DNA of 64,000 nucleotides. Source: Castanea sativa. Taxonomy: Eukaryota > Streptophyta > Magnoliopsida > Fagales > Fagaceae. Both the position numbers and the translations under genes were made by a program. The notes under the pieces are model-generated. The model saw only the letters and a list, made by a program, of their open reading frames with translations. It was not told the origin of the DNA and did not search any database. This document shows positions 23,389 through 34,398 of the stretch, one piece after another. The first letter of the stretch is position 1. Every line of letters starts with the position of its first letter. The stretch is from assembly GCF_040712315.1 (NCBI RefSeq), contig NC_134013.1, positions 42,848,001 through 42,912,000 of the forward strand, in the 5' to 3' direction.

Positions 23389-24804
23389 TGTTAGGATTAG
23401 TGCCCTTAAATCCTATTGTATGATGCTATGTATAACATTATGTATGACTTAATATTGTGATTGATAAAGTTATTTTATTATTATCTAAAATAATGGTAAC
23501 ATGAATATGAGACATTATCATATAGTCCATGAGATGCATTGTATGTGATTTATGTGAAAAGTCACAGAAGATGTAAATCACAAGTTCTTTGTAAACTCAG
23601 AATTTATAGTTCGTAGTCGGTGATGAAATTGGGCATTTCATCTGCGAAGACAATAACGTGTCAACTAAGATGATTTTTCTTGATCATGGAAGTGGAGACT
23701 TCTAGTTGATATGTTGATATGTTTTAAGAGTTAAGATATATTGAACAGGACCACTGTGAGATTTATTATTCTCCTAACGACTGTCAAATGAATAATAAAT
23801 CTCACGACTTTTATTTGCATGAACTCTTAATCCTGAGAAAATAATGGACCTGATCATGAAGTGTAGGTTGCTTTGATATATCAGGAGTGAGATCTGAAGT
23901 GACGGTCAAAACCTCAGTATGTTGGGCAGCCACATTTAATGTTGATGGAACATATATTCTCAAGATGGAATTCATAGTCTCTTGATGGAGATATAAAATA
24001 TTTCCTTGAGATAAGTTTAATGGGTTCAGTTATTCAGAGAGTTAGGCCTAACCACTTTAGTAAGAAATTGCTAAAGTATATATTTATGAAATTGGATTTC
24101 ATAAATATATAATGAATAACTTTAAAGAATTAAACCGGGTACTCAAGGATAAGATGTAGTAATTTACAAAGTGGCAGTCTACGTTCATGACTTTGTATTA
24201 CTACAAATATTTTATGAAAGGGTTACGTGTATAATAAAATCTTGGGATATAATTTATTAATAAGGCTTAGAGTGCAATTATATTTATATAGTGGTATTAA
24301 ATATAATTAATGATAACTTTGGACTTGTCAAGAGTTGACGGAAAAGCCCAAGGCCCATTGGAGCTAGTGTCTTATTGTTCCCTTTTGGTCCCACTCCAAG
24401 CCACACACTAAAGCCCAATTGGAAAGGTCCAATAGGCCAGCCCAATTAGATAATCAGTTAGTTATAAAGGAAGAAACATACAGAATTTTTTTTTAGAAAA
24501 AAGTGGAAAAAGAAAATTAAGAAACGGTGTGTGAGAGAGTGTGAGACACACTTTCATTCTCCCTTTGAAAACTGGTTGAGAGACCACACATCTTGGGCGT
24601 AAAGTGGCATTGGAGTGAAGATTAAAAGTGTTCCCAAGTGCTTCTAATCTTTGTTTTGAATTTCTCCACACCAAGGTACGCTATCTTGTTCTTAAATTCT
24701 GAAATTTACATAGTGCACATTATCAACCATGAATGAAATAGATCCTTATTTGTTGCTTCCGCTATGTGTTTTGTATGAGATACAAAACCAGAATTTTTCC
24801 TTCA
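23389..24804 (+). mobile_element. Solo LTR of the Copia-1 family
   Basis: A 1,416-bp LTR inserted just after the YVDD region of Copia-1, flanked by gtaat (23384-23388 and 24805-24809). Begins TGTTAGGATTAG, ends tttttccttca. All three family hairpins are present. The family therefore inserted into its own copy and later lost its interior by LTR recombination. Confidence 0.93.
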
Positions 24805-25596
24805 GTAATGTCATCAGTAAAGGTTTGGTTGTCAAGCCAATTTGATATGAAGGACTTGGGTGAAGCTAACTTTATTCCAAGTATCAAGCTTTGGCGAGAT
24901 TGAAAGAATAGAATGTTAGGCTTGTCACAAGCTGAATATATAGATAAGGTTCTAAAACGGTTTAACATGCAAAACTCCAAGAGAGGATTACTTCCTTTTA
25001 GACATGGAGTTCTTCTGTCTGATGACCAAAGGCCTAAGACTCATGAGGAAGAAAATATGATGAGACAAGTTCCCTATGCTTCTGCAGTGGGAAGTCTTAT
25101 GTATGCCATGTTTTGTACTAGACCAGATATCTATTGTTCAGTTGGCATGGTCAGCCGATATCAATCAAATCCAGGACTTAAACATTGGCAAGCTATAAAA
25201 CATATTCTTAAGTATCTAAGGAGAATGAGATTATATGCTTGTTTACCATAGTAAGGATTTGATACCTATTGGTTATACAGATTCATATTTTCAGTCAGAT
25301 ATTGATTTCAGAAAGTCCATTTCAGGTTGTGTGTTCATCTTGGAAGGTGGAGCCATAAGTTGGAGTAGTGTTAAGCAATCTTGTATTGTTGACTCTTCCA
25401 TGGAAGATGAATATGTTGCTGCTTGTGAAGCGGCAAAGGAAGTTGTTTGGCTAAAAAATTTCTTTCTGATCTTGGTGTTGTGAGAATGGAGCAAGTTCCT
25501 ATTACATTATTCAGTGACAATAGTGGAGCGGTAGCACAATCTAAGGATCCAAGGAATCAGAAGAAAGGAAAGCACATTGAAAGAAAATACCACATT

Positions 25597-27962
25597 TGTC
25601 ATGTCCAAGTCAGTCCCAAAAAAAAAAAAAAAAAAAAGGTCAGATTTTTTTTAGCCCACACATGCTCCCCACCTAACCCCACTCCCCACCACTCATTTTT
25701 CTCTCATCCCCTTATCCTTTGACTGGCTTCCCACTCTCCCTCACTTCTCTTTTCTTTCTTTTTCTTCTCTTCACTCCCTCAAACTCACTTTACCGGCCTC
25801 CACTCCAAACCACACCATCTCACAATCATTTTTTCGGCAAGATCACTGGAAAAATACTTAGGAACCCTTAAGCATCTTCATCATTTTATTTGAGGTAAAA
25901 AATTCTAACATTTTTGGTGGGTTTTACACTTTTGCTTGAGGTTATTTTTATCTAAAATTTAATAATGATACCCATGTGATTTATGAGCATTGGAAGTGAT
26001 ATTTATGTGTTTTTATGTATGACTTTTGTATTGGTGGAATTATTTGATGAGTAGGTATATAATTGTACTACAAATGGCTACTTAAGGTTTATGTATGGTG
26101 GAAAATTTAGGGGTTTTAAGTTATAACATGTGATGGTTGGTAAATTTAATTATTCCATTGCCATTGGATTTATTTGGAGTTAGTTGAAGTTCTAAATTTC
26201 TTGTCTTGGAGGATATTTTGATTTTTGCTTTTACGGGTCTCTTAATGATGTAGTGTAAATTTTATGGAAGCTAGTCATAATGTTGGAGATGATATTAAAT
26301 GGGTTAACTTTATAAATTGGAGTTGATGCCTTGTGAATCAATTTGTTGAGAAACTTTGGAAGTGGTATATATTATTATTGATGAGGTTAAATACTAGGCT
26401 TATCTAATTAAGTGCTTGTTTGGCAAATCGTAAATTGTAGCTAGATACAATTTCAAGCTCTATGCTTATTATGATAGGTTTACTTGATATTGTTTAGGTT
26501 CTAGCTAATCTCCTTGGAGCATAGAGAGTTAGGCTTTTGTGGTTGTGAGGTAAGTAGCTTTTTAATGGGATTTTTGGAAAATAATCATATTGCATAAATG
26601 TTGTTTTTGGGTTAGACGCACTTTTGGAAACTACCTATGGAAACTATATTTTCCTAAAAGATATTGTGTCGTAGCCTTAATATATATATATGAAAATGCA
26701 TCATATTTGGTATTGCATTTGAGGAAATGCATGAATTGTTGACATGAAAAATGTGAGCATCTTTTATTTAATCTTTGATAAGGAAATTATGAATTTTATG
26801 GTTTATTAGAAAATCTAAAGATGCTTATCTTGTCTTGTTATTGGGAAATTGATATAGAATCTTTTGACAAGAATGAAGTTGAAAACCTCACAAACCTTGT
26901 GGAAGTTAGATTATTTAAGGTTTGCCTGAAATTACCTAGATATAAACTATGTATTTGAAAGTAATGTAACCTGTGAGCTTTATGTGGTTTTAACACCATG
27001 CCATGTGTGATTTTTCAATGATCGCCCGATTTGGTTTTCGTAGTCTTTGTGACAACGGAATCAAATCCAGGTCAGTGCCCTTTCACTTTGGATGACAAGT
27101 TCTTCCCTGCTGCCTATGAAGGGAAGAGGTTCCTTGATTATATGTGGGTGAGGCTACTGTCCATGGGACCAAGAGATCACATGCAAGAGAGGTCCTATTT
27201 GACGCGCTCTCTTTGCTGCCCATGGGGAGAGAGAAAAACCTTGAGGGTATGGGTGAGGCTGCTGTCCATGGGGCCAAGAGTTTGCATACCAGAGAGGACA
27301 ATATCATGCCAGTTGTGAATGGGTGGATCCCCTAACCGATCTATGTGGTAGTGTGGTATATTTGTGATAAACTATTGTATGTTAGATTTCAAGGTATTTA
27401 CTTTGAAAAACTTTATGTTTCATTAATCAATCATTCTTGTCATATTATTATTATTGAAGATGAAACTTGCATTTCCCCCACCCCTATTAATTATGCTACT
27501 TACTAGGCTCTGTCTCATCCCATTATTTTTATAAAATTTTCAAAGTAGGCAACAATATTTTGAGACAGCTTTTTGGTGGCTAATAGTAGTTAGACTAACT
27601 ACTGATGGAGGCTGAACTTTTGTAATGGAGTTATTAGATGATGTACATCTTAAAATAGGCTTGACTCATTCTTTTGTATATTATAGTGGTAGTGACTGTA
27701 TTTCCCACTAATGGGACAAGTTTTTGATATCTAATTGTTTATTCAGACCTCTATTCTTTTGTGGCCAATGGTCCTTGTAATTAATGCTTAGAGCTCTGAA
27801 CTTACTTTGAGAGTATATTCAATGGAATTATTATGATAATTCTTGATGTTGGTACTTGATAGGATTTATGTGGATTGAATTGTCAAAAAAGAAAAAAAAA
27901 ATTTACATGTACTTAAGACGTCTTTCTCACGCTTTGGACCCTTTGGGGTTTGGGGCATGACA
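25597..27962 (+). mobile_element. Large solo LTR, Ty3/gypsy type
   Basis: A 2,366-bp insertion in the RNase H region of Copia-1 with a perfect 5-bp duplication acatt (25592-25596 and 27963-27967). Ends are TGTCATG and CATGACA, a 7-bp inverted repeat. Large size and these ends suit a chromovirus LTR (Tekay/Del type), but the lineage is inferred. A poly(A) run is at 25619-25637. A diverged 30-bp direct repeat (gggtgaggct, ctgtccatgg) occurs near 27147 and 27251. No convincing gene. Confidence 0.88.
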
Positions 27963-28122
27963 ACATTATTCGAGACATTGTTGCTCGAGGAGATGTAATA
28001 ATAGCGAAGATTGATAGTGTAAGTAATCTAGCGGATCCCTTTACTAAAGCCTTGCCCCAAAGGACTTTTGAGTCACATTTGGAGGGTATGGGGGTTATAT
28101 TAGTTTACAATAATCTTTAGGG

Positions 28123-28134
28123 CAAGTGGGAGAT
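28123..28134 (+). promoter_or_regulatory. Polypurine tract of Copia-1
   Basis: caagtgggagat immediately before the 3' LTR. It matches the same site at 39723-39730. Confidence 0.75.
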
Positions 28135-29518
28135 AGTTAGGATTAGTGCCCTTAAATCCTATTATATGATGCTATGTATGACATTATGTTGTAATTAATA
28201 AAGTTGTTTTATTATTATCTAAAATAATGGTACATGAATATTTGGATATTATCATATAGTCCATGAGATGCATAGTATGTGATTTAATCACAGAAGATAT
28301 AGATCACAAGTTCTCTGTAAACTTAGAATTATAGTTTGTGGTCGGTGATGAAATTGGGCATTTCATCTGCGAAGACTATAACATATCAACTAAGACGATT
28401 TGTCTTGATCATGGAAGTGGAGACTTCTATTTGATGTGTTGATATGTTTTAAGAGTTAAGACATATTAAATTGGACTACTGTGAGATTTATTATTCTCCT
28501 AACGACTATCAAATGAATAATAAATCTCACGACTTCTATTTACGTGAACTCTTAATCATCGAGAGAATAATGGACCTGATCATGAAGTGTAGGTTGCTTT
28601 GATATATTAGGAGTGAGATCTAAAGTCATGATCAAAACCTCAGTATGTTGGGCAACTGCATTTAGCATTGATGAAATATATATTCTCAAGATGAAATTCA
28701 TAATCTCTTAACAGAGATATAAAATATTTCCTTGAGATAAGTTTAATGGATTTGGTTATTCAGAGTGTTAGACCTAACCAATTTAGTAAGGAGTTACTAA
28801 AGTATATATTTATGAAATTAGATTTCATAAATATATGATGAATAACTTAAAGGATTAATCCGGGTACTTAAGGATTAAGATGTAGTAATCTTCAAAGTGG
28901 CAGTCTACAATCATGACTTTGTATTACTATGAATATTTTATGAAGGGGTTGCATGTATAATAAAGTCTTTGGATATAATTTATTAATAAGACCTAGAGTG
29001 CAATTATATTTATAAAGTGGTATTAAATATAATTAATGGTAATTTTGGAGTTGTCAAGAGTTGATAGAAAAGCCCAAGGCCCATTGGAGATAGAGTCTTA
29101 TTTGTTCCCTTTTGGTCTCACTCCATGCCACATACTAAAGCCCAATTGGAATGGCCAAAAGGCTAGCCCAATTTGATAATCAGTTAGATATAAGGGAAAA
29201 ACATACAGAATTTCATAAGTTTTTCATAAAGAATAAAATGATGTGTATGTGAGTGTAAGCCACTCTATTATTCTTCCATTGGAAACTAATTGAGAGACCA
29301 CGGTTCTTGGACATAAAGTGGAATTGGAGTGAAGATTAAAAGCGTTCCCAAATACTTCTAATCTTTAGTTTTGAATTTCGCCACCCCAAGGTATGCTCTC
29401 TTGTTCTAGAATTCTGAAATTTTCATAGTACATGTTATTAATTGCGAAAGGAGTAGATTCATTAATTTTCCACTGCGTATGTTTTGTATGCGGTACAAAC
29501 ATGTATTTTTTTCCAATA
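28135..29518 (+). mobile_element. 3' LTR of Copia-1
   Basis: A 1,384-bp LTR whose first base pair has mutated (AG for TG) and whose end reads ccaata instead of ccaaca. Hairpins 1 to 3 are present (28482, 28781, 28804). Confidence 0.9.
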
Positions 29519-30081
29519 CATACCTTGAGAGGAGATTTGTACACAAACACAACCCACACCTATTTAGAGTGTAGAAAGTGTTTTGGAGCTTGGGAAGCTT
29601 TGGGGATTTGCCAAAGAAGCCAATAAGGCTTGACAGTCGCAATCGGGCGTATTGCGGGATCCGAAAAGCTAAAGAAGATGTGACTCCAAGAAGTCTGTTG
29701 GTAGCAGAAGCTTGGAGGGCTCAAGTACATTAAGTAGACTAGGCTTGGAGGGTCTTTTGTTAATCGTGTACTCCAACTTATTCACTAGTGGATCGATTTC
29801 GACTTGGAGGGTCGCAAAGAGGTTTTTCGCCGAATTCTTCAATTTCCTCTTCGATAACACATCTTGGTGTTATCTTGTGTTTGCATCTCTCTTCCCTTAC
29901 TCTTGTGCTTTACATTTATTGTTTGTTGTTCATGTTTATGTCCTAGTGTAGTTATCAGTTCATTGCGTGCATTTACTCTTATTCTGCACTTTGATTAAGT
30001 AAGAGTTAAAGCAATCTAGCCGTAATTTAAAATTTGGGGTCTAAACAAGCTCTTGTGTTTTAACACAAATCCGAGCTTTCA
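29519..30081 (+). mobile_element. Inverted LTR copy, right part
   Basis: Continues 17340-17555 after Copia-1. It is reverse-complementary to 16529-17100 and ends ccgagctttca. No primer site follows, so this arm is a solo or broken LTR rather than the start of a full element. A diverged third copy is at 33995-34398. Confidence 0.75.
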
Positions 30082-30261
30082 GCTAAAAGGTACAGAAAAC
30101 TTTACTGCACAACAAAAAGCTTTTTAGTACTGCAAAAAGCTAAGGAAAGTTAGTTTCGCAACAAAAGCTTGAAAAAGCTTCCGTTTGTAGTAAAGATGGA
30201 GTAAAGTCACTCACGCTGTAAAATTGTGTGGAAAACTTTACTGCATAGAAGAAAGTTAGGA

Positions 30262-30411
30262 AAAGTCAACGGCAGAATAAGCCCATTTTGCAGCATCATC
30301 CCCAGGGCTTTGGATTTAATGTTTGCACACAAACTGGCAGTGGCAGAATGGGATCTTGGAGCCCATTCCGCGGAAGCGTCAGCCCCAACTTCCTTCTTAG
30401 AAAAAGTCTAG
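30262..30411 (+). pseudogene. Possible LINE RNase H tail fragment
   Basis: The short frame contains IIPRALDLMFAHKLAVAEW. This resembles the IPR-x-N-x-VAHKLA motif near the end of the RNase H-like domain (RVT_3) of plant LINEs. Nothing upstream supports a longer LINE. Weak call. Confidence 0.35.
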
Positions 30412-30483
30412 ACAAATCGTTGTCTAATAACATTAAGACACATGTCTAAGGTACAAGAAATGTAAAAAGAACCCTCAACATAG

Positions 30484-30618
30484 AGTATAAAGTGGAACAC
30501 AAAAAGTGAGACAAAAGATTTTTGTATCCCTAAATTCCTATACATCCGCTAATAGTTGCTTTATAATGAAATCAAATTTTGTGTCCCACTTTTTTTGTTC
30601 TATTTTATCTTGATATTC
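30484..30618. mobile_element. Small inverted-repeat (MITE-like) element
   Basis: The left arm (gaacacaaaaagtgagacaa) and the reversed right arm (gaacaaaaaaagtgggacac) match over about 40 bp, starting gagtat and gaatat. An 11-bp direct repeat cacatgtctaa (30439-30449 and 30619-30629) flanks it, but on the left it lies 34 bp outside the arm, so the true ends are uncertain. Confidence 0.55.
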
Positions 30619-30629
30619 CACATGTCTAA

Positions 30630-31426
30630 TTTTTTTTCATTTTTTAAACTTTGGGCATTTTTGTAAGAAAAAAAAAAAATGTAGTAAGTCGTGATTGACT
30701 CAGTGTATCACGCAAAAAGTCTGAACAAAAGATTCAGACTAGGACTAGGTTTACAGTAATATTAGGATGGTAAATATATTACAAGTGGTTCCTACGTCTA
30801 TTTCAAGTCTAAACTAGGAGGTCTGCACAATGGTTTCCTTTCCGGCAGGCATGATGGAGCTAAACTTCCTCAAAATGTTGAGGAGAAATCTGCAATCATA
30901 TATTAGGGCATTGCACTGTGAGAATTAAAAACTAGGTTAGCACAAGATGTGAAGATGTCCACAACTGATTTCGTATCCACCTCAGTAATGATTTTCTGGT
31001 TGTTCGAATAGAGAGTTAAATTGAGTCCATCTCTAAATGGTCCATAATTTGGCCATCACGATGTTTGTAAAACCAATGTTCGTAGAGAAGCCTCAGATCC
31101 AAAAACCTCTGCTATCTTTGATTAGACCACCTACACTTGTTTGTCCTGGGTTTTCCAATATTGAGCCATTAGTATTGAGCTAAAATAAAATAATTAAAAA
31201 TACCCTTCGGGAGGTGATTTTGATTTTGTAAAAACTCTTTTGTCCATTTCTTTGGATTGGCAATGGGTTTATAAATCAATGGATAAGGGTTTTGCTCCAA
31301 GCTGTCCAAATTTGTCACATGCTTATGGAAGATACATCTTTTCAACGGATGTGGGGTAGATAGAATTTGCCAAATCAGAATTGACTAACGGTTGATCCAT
31401 TCCCCCACCAAGCCGTGGTTAAAAAA
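30630..31426. other. Unassigned sequence
   Basis: No gene, LTR or tandem repeat recognised, apart from an A run at 30668-30679. It may be degraded transposon sequence. Confidence 0.4.
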
Positions 31427-31886
31427 TGTTAAGATCAATCCATGATAGGAGAAGTTTATAATTCCTTATTGGTTTAATTTGAAATTCCACATTAGCTAGA
31501 AGAATAGTAAGAAGGTAGTATAATTCTATTAAAAGAGTCAGTCCCATATTGAAAGGAGAAGAAGTAAGGACATATGCCACTCATAAAAAGAGTGATGGTG
31601 TAGCTTTCAGTGTGTGAGAAATAAAGCTTTGTCTTGTGAGAGGTAAAAACTAGCTTTTCCTAGTGAGTTAGGGAGAGGGCATTTTTGGGTCTAATGGGGT
31701 TTTGGGTTAGTTTTTGCATGAGAGATTATATTGTGAGAGTTTATGTTTGACTGTAATTCCTATTATTAATAGTGAATTTTGGTTGGCATTGCTTTTGGAG
31801 GTAAGCTTTGGAGTTAGCATGACCATATTAATTCTTGAGTGTGATAGTGCTTGCTATTTGATTGTTTTTTTGTGTAATTCACAACA
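31427..31886 (+). mobile_element. 5' LTR of a Tnt1-like copia element
   Basis: A 460-bp LTR, TGTTAAGATC to ttcacaaca, followed by the primer site attggtattaaagc (31887-31900) and a Tnt1-type gag. Short LTRs are normal for this lineage. No 3' partner was found in the window. Confidence 0.75.
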
Positions 31887-31924
31887 ATTGGTATTAAAGC
31901 TATTTGTTCGAGTTTTTGGTGGTG

Positions 31925-33370
31925 TCAAGAATAGAGTTTGAGGTGGAGCTCTTTGATGTGAAAAGCAATTTTATTCTTGGGCAAAGCATTGTCAAAAACA
32001 TCTTGGCTTTGCAACGATTGATTAAGGCATTGTAGGAAAGTCAAAGAAGCCTGCTACTATGTCTAAGGGTGATGGGGAAGAGCAATGGAGTACTATTTGT
32101 TCAACTCTTTCCCTTGAGGTAAAGTAAAGTGTGTTGAATGAGACTTATCCTCGAGAATTGTGGAAAAAGTTAAAGAAAGTATATATGGCAAAGTCATTGA
32201 CAAATTAATTGTTCTTGAAGAAAGAGTTCTATCAGTTGTGCATGGAGGAACATACTAACATTAGAGACAATCTAAATATGTCTAATAGATTGACTACTTA
32301 ATTGTTAAGTATAGAAACTAAAATTGAGGATGAGGATCAAGCTCTGTAGTTGTTAACTTCACCCTTTCCTTTGTGTTAAGTTAAAATAGATTGACCCCAG
32401 TTAATTAATTTAATTACTCAAGTTGATTAATTAGGTTAAATTACATTCAAATTGTAGAGACACTAACAAGTCACTAAATAACTAACATGCAGTGGGAAAT
32501 AAATAACTCAGTGATTTGTTGAAGAATGGGGAAAACCTCTCGCAAGGAAAAAAACCCCATTGGGTGAAGTTAAGGTCACTATTCCCAAGAATCCACTGAT
32601 CAATAATCAATTGGTTACAAGTATGAGGAATCATACCACTACTCTGATTTATCCCAAAATACCAACTTATAGGTGAACCTTTGCTCCAATACCCAATTGG
32701 ACTTGATGTTGTAGCAGTCTTCTTTCCTTTGTTGCACAAATCTCCAATGTGTGATTAAATCCTTTACATAGATCCTAGTACTTGACTAACTCTAGCAATG
32801 TCATTGATTGTTGTTGGTTGCAAAGTTCTTCACTTTATAATCGATGAAGATCAGGAAGCACTTGGTTACAAAACCCTAAAGCGTACAAACGTAGTAGCTT
32901 CTCACATAGTATATGAATTCTAAGTCCCTGTTTTCATACTTGATGACTTTTAAAATAAGCATTATATATGACTACAGTTGTAAGAAGAAAAACCCTAATC
33001 ATTCAAGTCAATATGAACCAAATTTCAGATCTGAAATTTCTGAAATCGTAGATCTCAATAGATCAAGCTTTTGTATTAATCTTCGATAGTAGCATTTGTT
33101 GAGCTTGTGTCAAGATTTAATGAAACACATTTTCTTCACTTGTTTCTTGGATCAGCCTTCATGTCATTAATCATACCACTTGATATGTTTGAACAACATA
33201 CTACTTGATACATTAAACCCAACTTAGATTTATCCACTTACAAGTAAAGTACATTTTGTCAAAGGATTAGCCAATTATATAGAAAATATGACCCTAACAC
33301 TTCGTATGACATTCCAATGACTACTTTCTTTGTTGGTAAGGACACATTAAAGTTAAAAGATGTTTAAACA
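31925..33370 (+). pseudogene. gag: Tnt1-like gag, broken
   Basis: Translation in pieces shows the Tnt1/Tork gag order: KKPATMSKGDGEEQW, then ICSTLSLEV, ETYPRELWKKLKKVYMAKSL, LFLKKEFYQLCMEE and KIEDEDQAL. Several in-frame stops. A solo LTR (32374-33299) splits it at the LLTS site; the reading resumes at 33300 with TTFFVGKDTLKLKD-like sequence and then disappears. No pol follows. Confidence 0.75.
32374..33299 (-). mobile_element. Solo LTR, Sirevirus-like, minus strand
   Basis: A 926-bp LTR. On the minus strand it runs TGTTAGGGTC to ttaacttaaca. It is related to the LTRs of elements B and D (shared tttgacaaaatgtactttac-type U3 and U5 blocks, including caccgagtta-type ends). It is flanked by ctttg and cttcg, a duplication with one mismatch, inside the Tnt1-like gag. 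Confidence 0.85.
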
Positions 33371-33955
33371 AAATGTAAAGTCCATGTTTTTATTGGATTT
33401 ATTCATTGACAAATTTTTTATGTATTTTCTTCCATTTTTAATGTTTTTTTTTTGCTTAATTGTATTTGAGATAGAAAGTACTTGAACCTTGATAATTTTG
33501 GTCAAAGCTGCTTTTGAGCCAACTCGCAACCTTATTCAACTTGTATAGCTTACATGTGACTCATGGCAGAAGATCTAGAGTGACTGTTGACTAGGCAAGT
33601 TGTAACCTATCCAGGTGACTACAAGATTACAAATTGCATGCTAGCAGACTGCTCTATCTTTTCCTGTTTAGCTTTTTGTGCTCACCTTATATAATCCAAC
33701 ACACACACACACACCCACTTTGTGCATTTGCATTTGGCTATAGAGAATGATATGAGTATAAGCTTAGAGCTAGACCACATTTCATCCATCCCACATTGTA
33801 GAGCAAGAGAAAGCCTTTCCCTTGAACCTAAAACACTCTCATCCTCTCTTCTCCATTTCTATCAACCTTGTCATCCTATCGAGAGAATTTTTATTTCCTT
33901 CATCTCATTGATACACAATTGACCCTTGTGAGATATGAATGAAGTTATGCAAACT
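33371..33955. other. Unassigned region with promoter-like features
   Basis: No transposon hallmark recognised. It contains a TATA-like cttatataat (33686-33695), an (AC)n run (33699-33716) and, downstream, a pyrimidine-rich stretch ending in a short open frame (33722-33922). It could be the remnant of a host promoter. No product can be proposed. Confidence 0.35.
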
Positions 33956-33994
33956 TACGGTGTCATCTCAAATTAAATATCATTGGTGGTTCAA

Positions 33995-34398
33995 GGACAA
34001 TGTCTATAAGAAGCTTGGTGGAGAAATGACTCCAAGTAGTTTGTTGCTAGCTGCAGCTTGGAGAGCTCAAGTACATTAGGGATATAGGCTTGGAAGGTTC
34101 ATAGTGCATTGTATTGCAACTATTCATCTAGTGGAGATTTTTTGATGATGTGGTAGGAGGAGAGGTTTTCCCTCTGAAAGGCTCGGCTTTCCTCTTCCTA
34201 AAAGCTTCCTTGTTTTTAGCTTTGGTTTGCATTTTATTTTTTGCATTTCCATATTGCTATTTACTTATTTTAGTCTTTAGTTGCTTTGTGCTTGTTATAT
34301 GGAATTTGGTTAATCACTTATATGTGACTAATTGTTAGTTTTAGATTAAAAGTTATAAAGCCGATAAAAATTAATTTTAGGTTCTAAACATGTGCTAG
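33995..34398 (+). mobile_element. Fragment of an element-A-type LTR
   Basis: Shares gactccaag(a/t)ag, gcttggag(a/g)gctcaagtac and gttctaaaca with 29680-30050, in the same order. Truncated at 34398 by the start of a Tat LTR. Confidence 0.65.

Larger units (their letters stand above)
21245..28072 (+). pseudogene. pol: pol of Copia-1, in three pieces
   Basis: Pieces are 21245-23388, 24805-25596 and 27968-28072. Motifs in order: protease DSGC, GAG-pre-integrase HLHLGHIN, integrase (LDVCGP, IRSDRGGEY and [12 protein letters not shown] supplying the D, D and E), reverse transcriptase TFKARLVVKGYTQKEGIDY and catalytic YVDD (23345-23356), then RNase H with MEDEY, where relatives have MEAEY. Many stops and shifts, including TAA at 21833-21835, which is shared with Copia-2, and a 2-base deletion near 23149. 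The two solo LTRs interrupt the polymerase and RNase H parts. Confidence 0.9.
17556..29518 (+). mobile_element. Copia-1: Ty1/copia retrotransposon with nested insertions
   Basis: LTRs at 17556-18888 and 28135-29518, primer site after the 5' LTR, and the 5-bp duplication catac on both sides (17551-17555 and 29519-29523). Order is gag, protease, integrase, reverse transcriptase, RNase H, the copia order. It is a heavily mutated relative of Copia-2. Nested in it are a MITE (19061-19251), a solo LTR of the same family (23389-24804) and a gypsy-type solo LTR (25597-27962). Removing the two solo LTRs leaves about 8.2 kb, the size of Copia-2. Confidence 0.93.

Noticed and set aside
27031..27318. Frame of 95 codons in the gypsy-type solo LTR
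   Set aside because: It sits inside an LTR and includes a direct repeat; no known domain.
30439..30629. 11-bp direct repeat as the exact target duplication of a MITE
   Set aside because: The inverted arms start 34 bp inside the left repeat, so the repeat cannot be assigned with confidence to that element.
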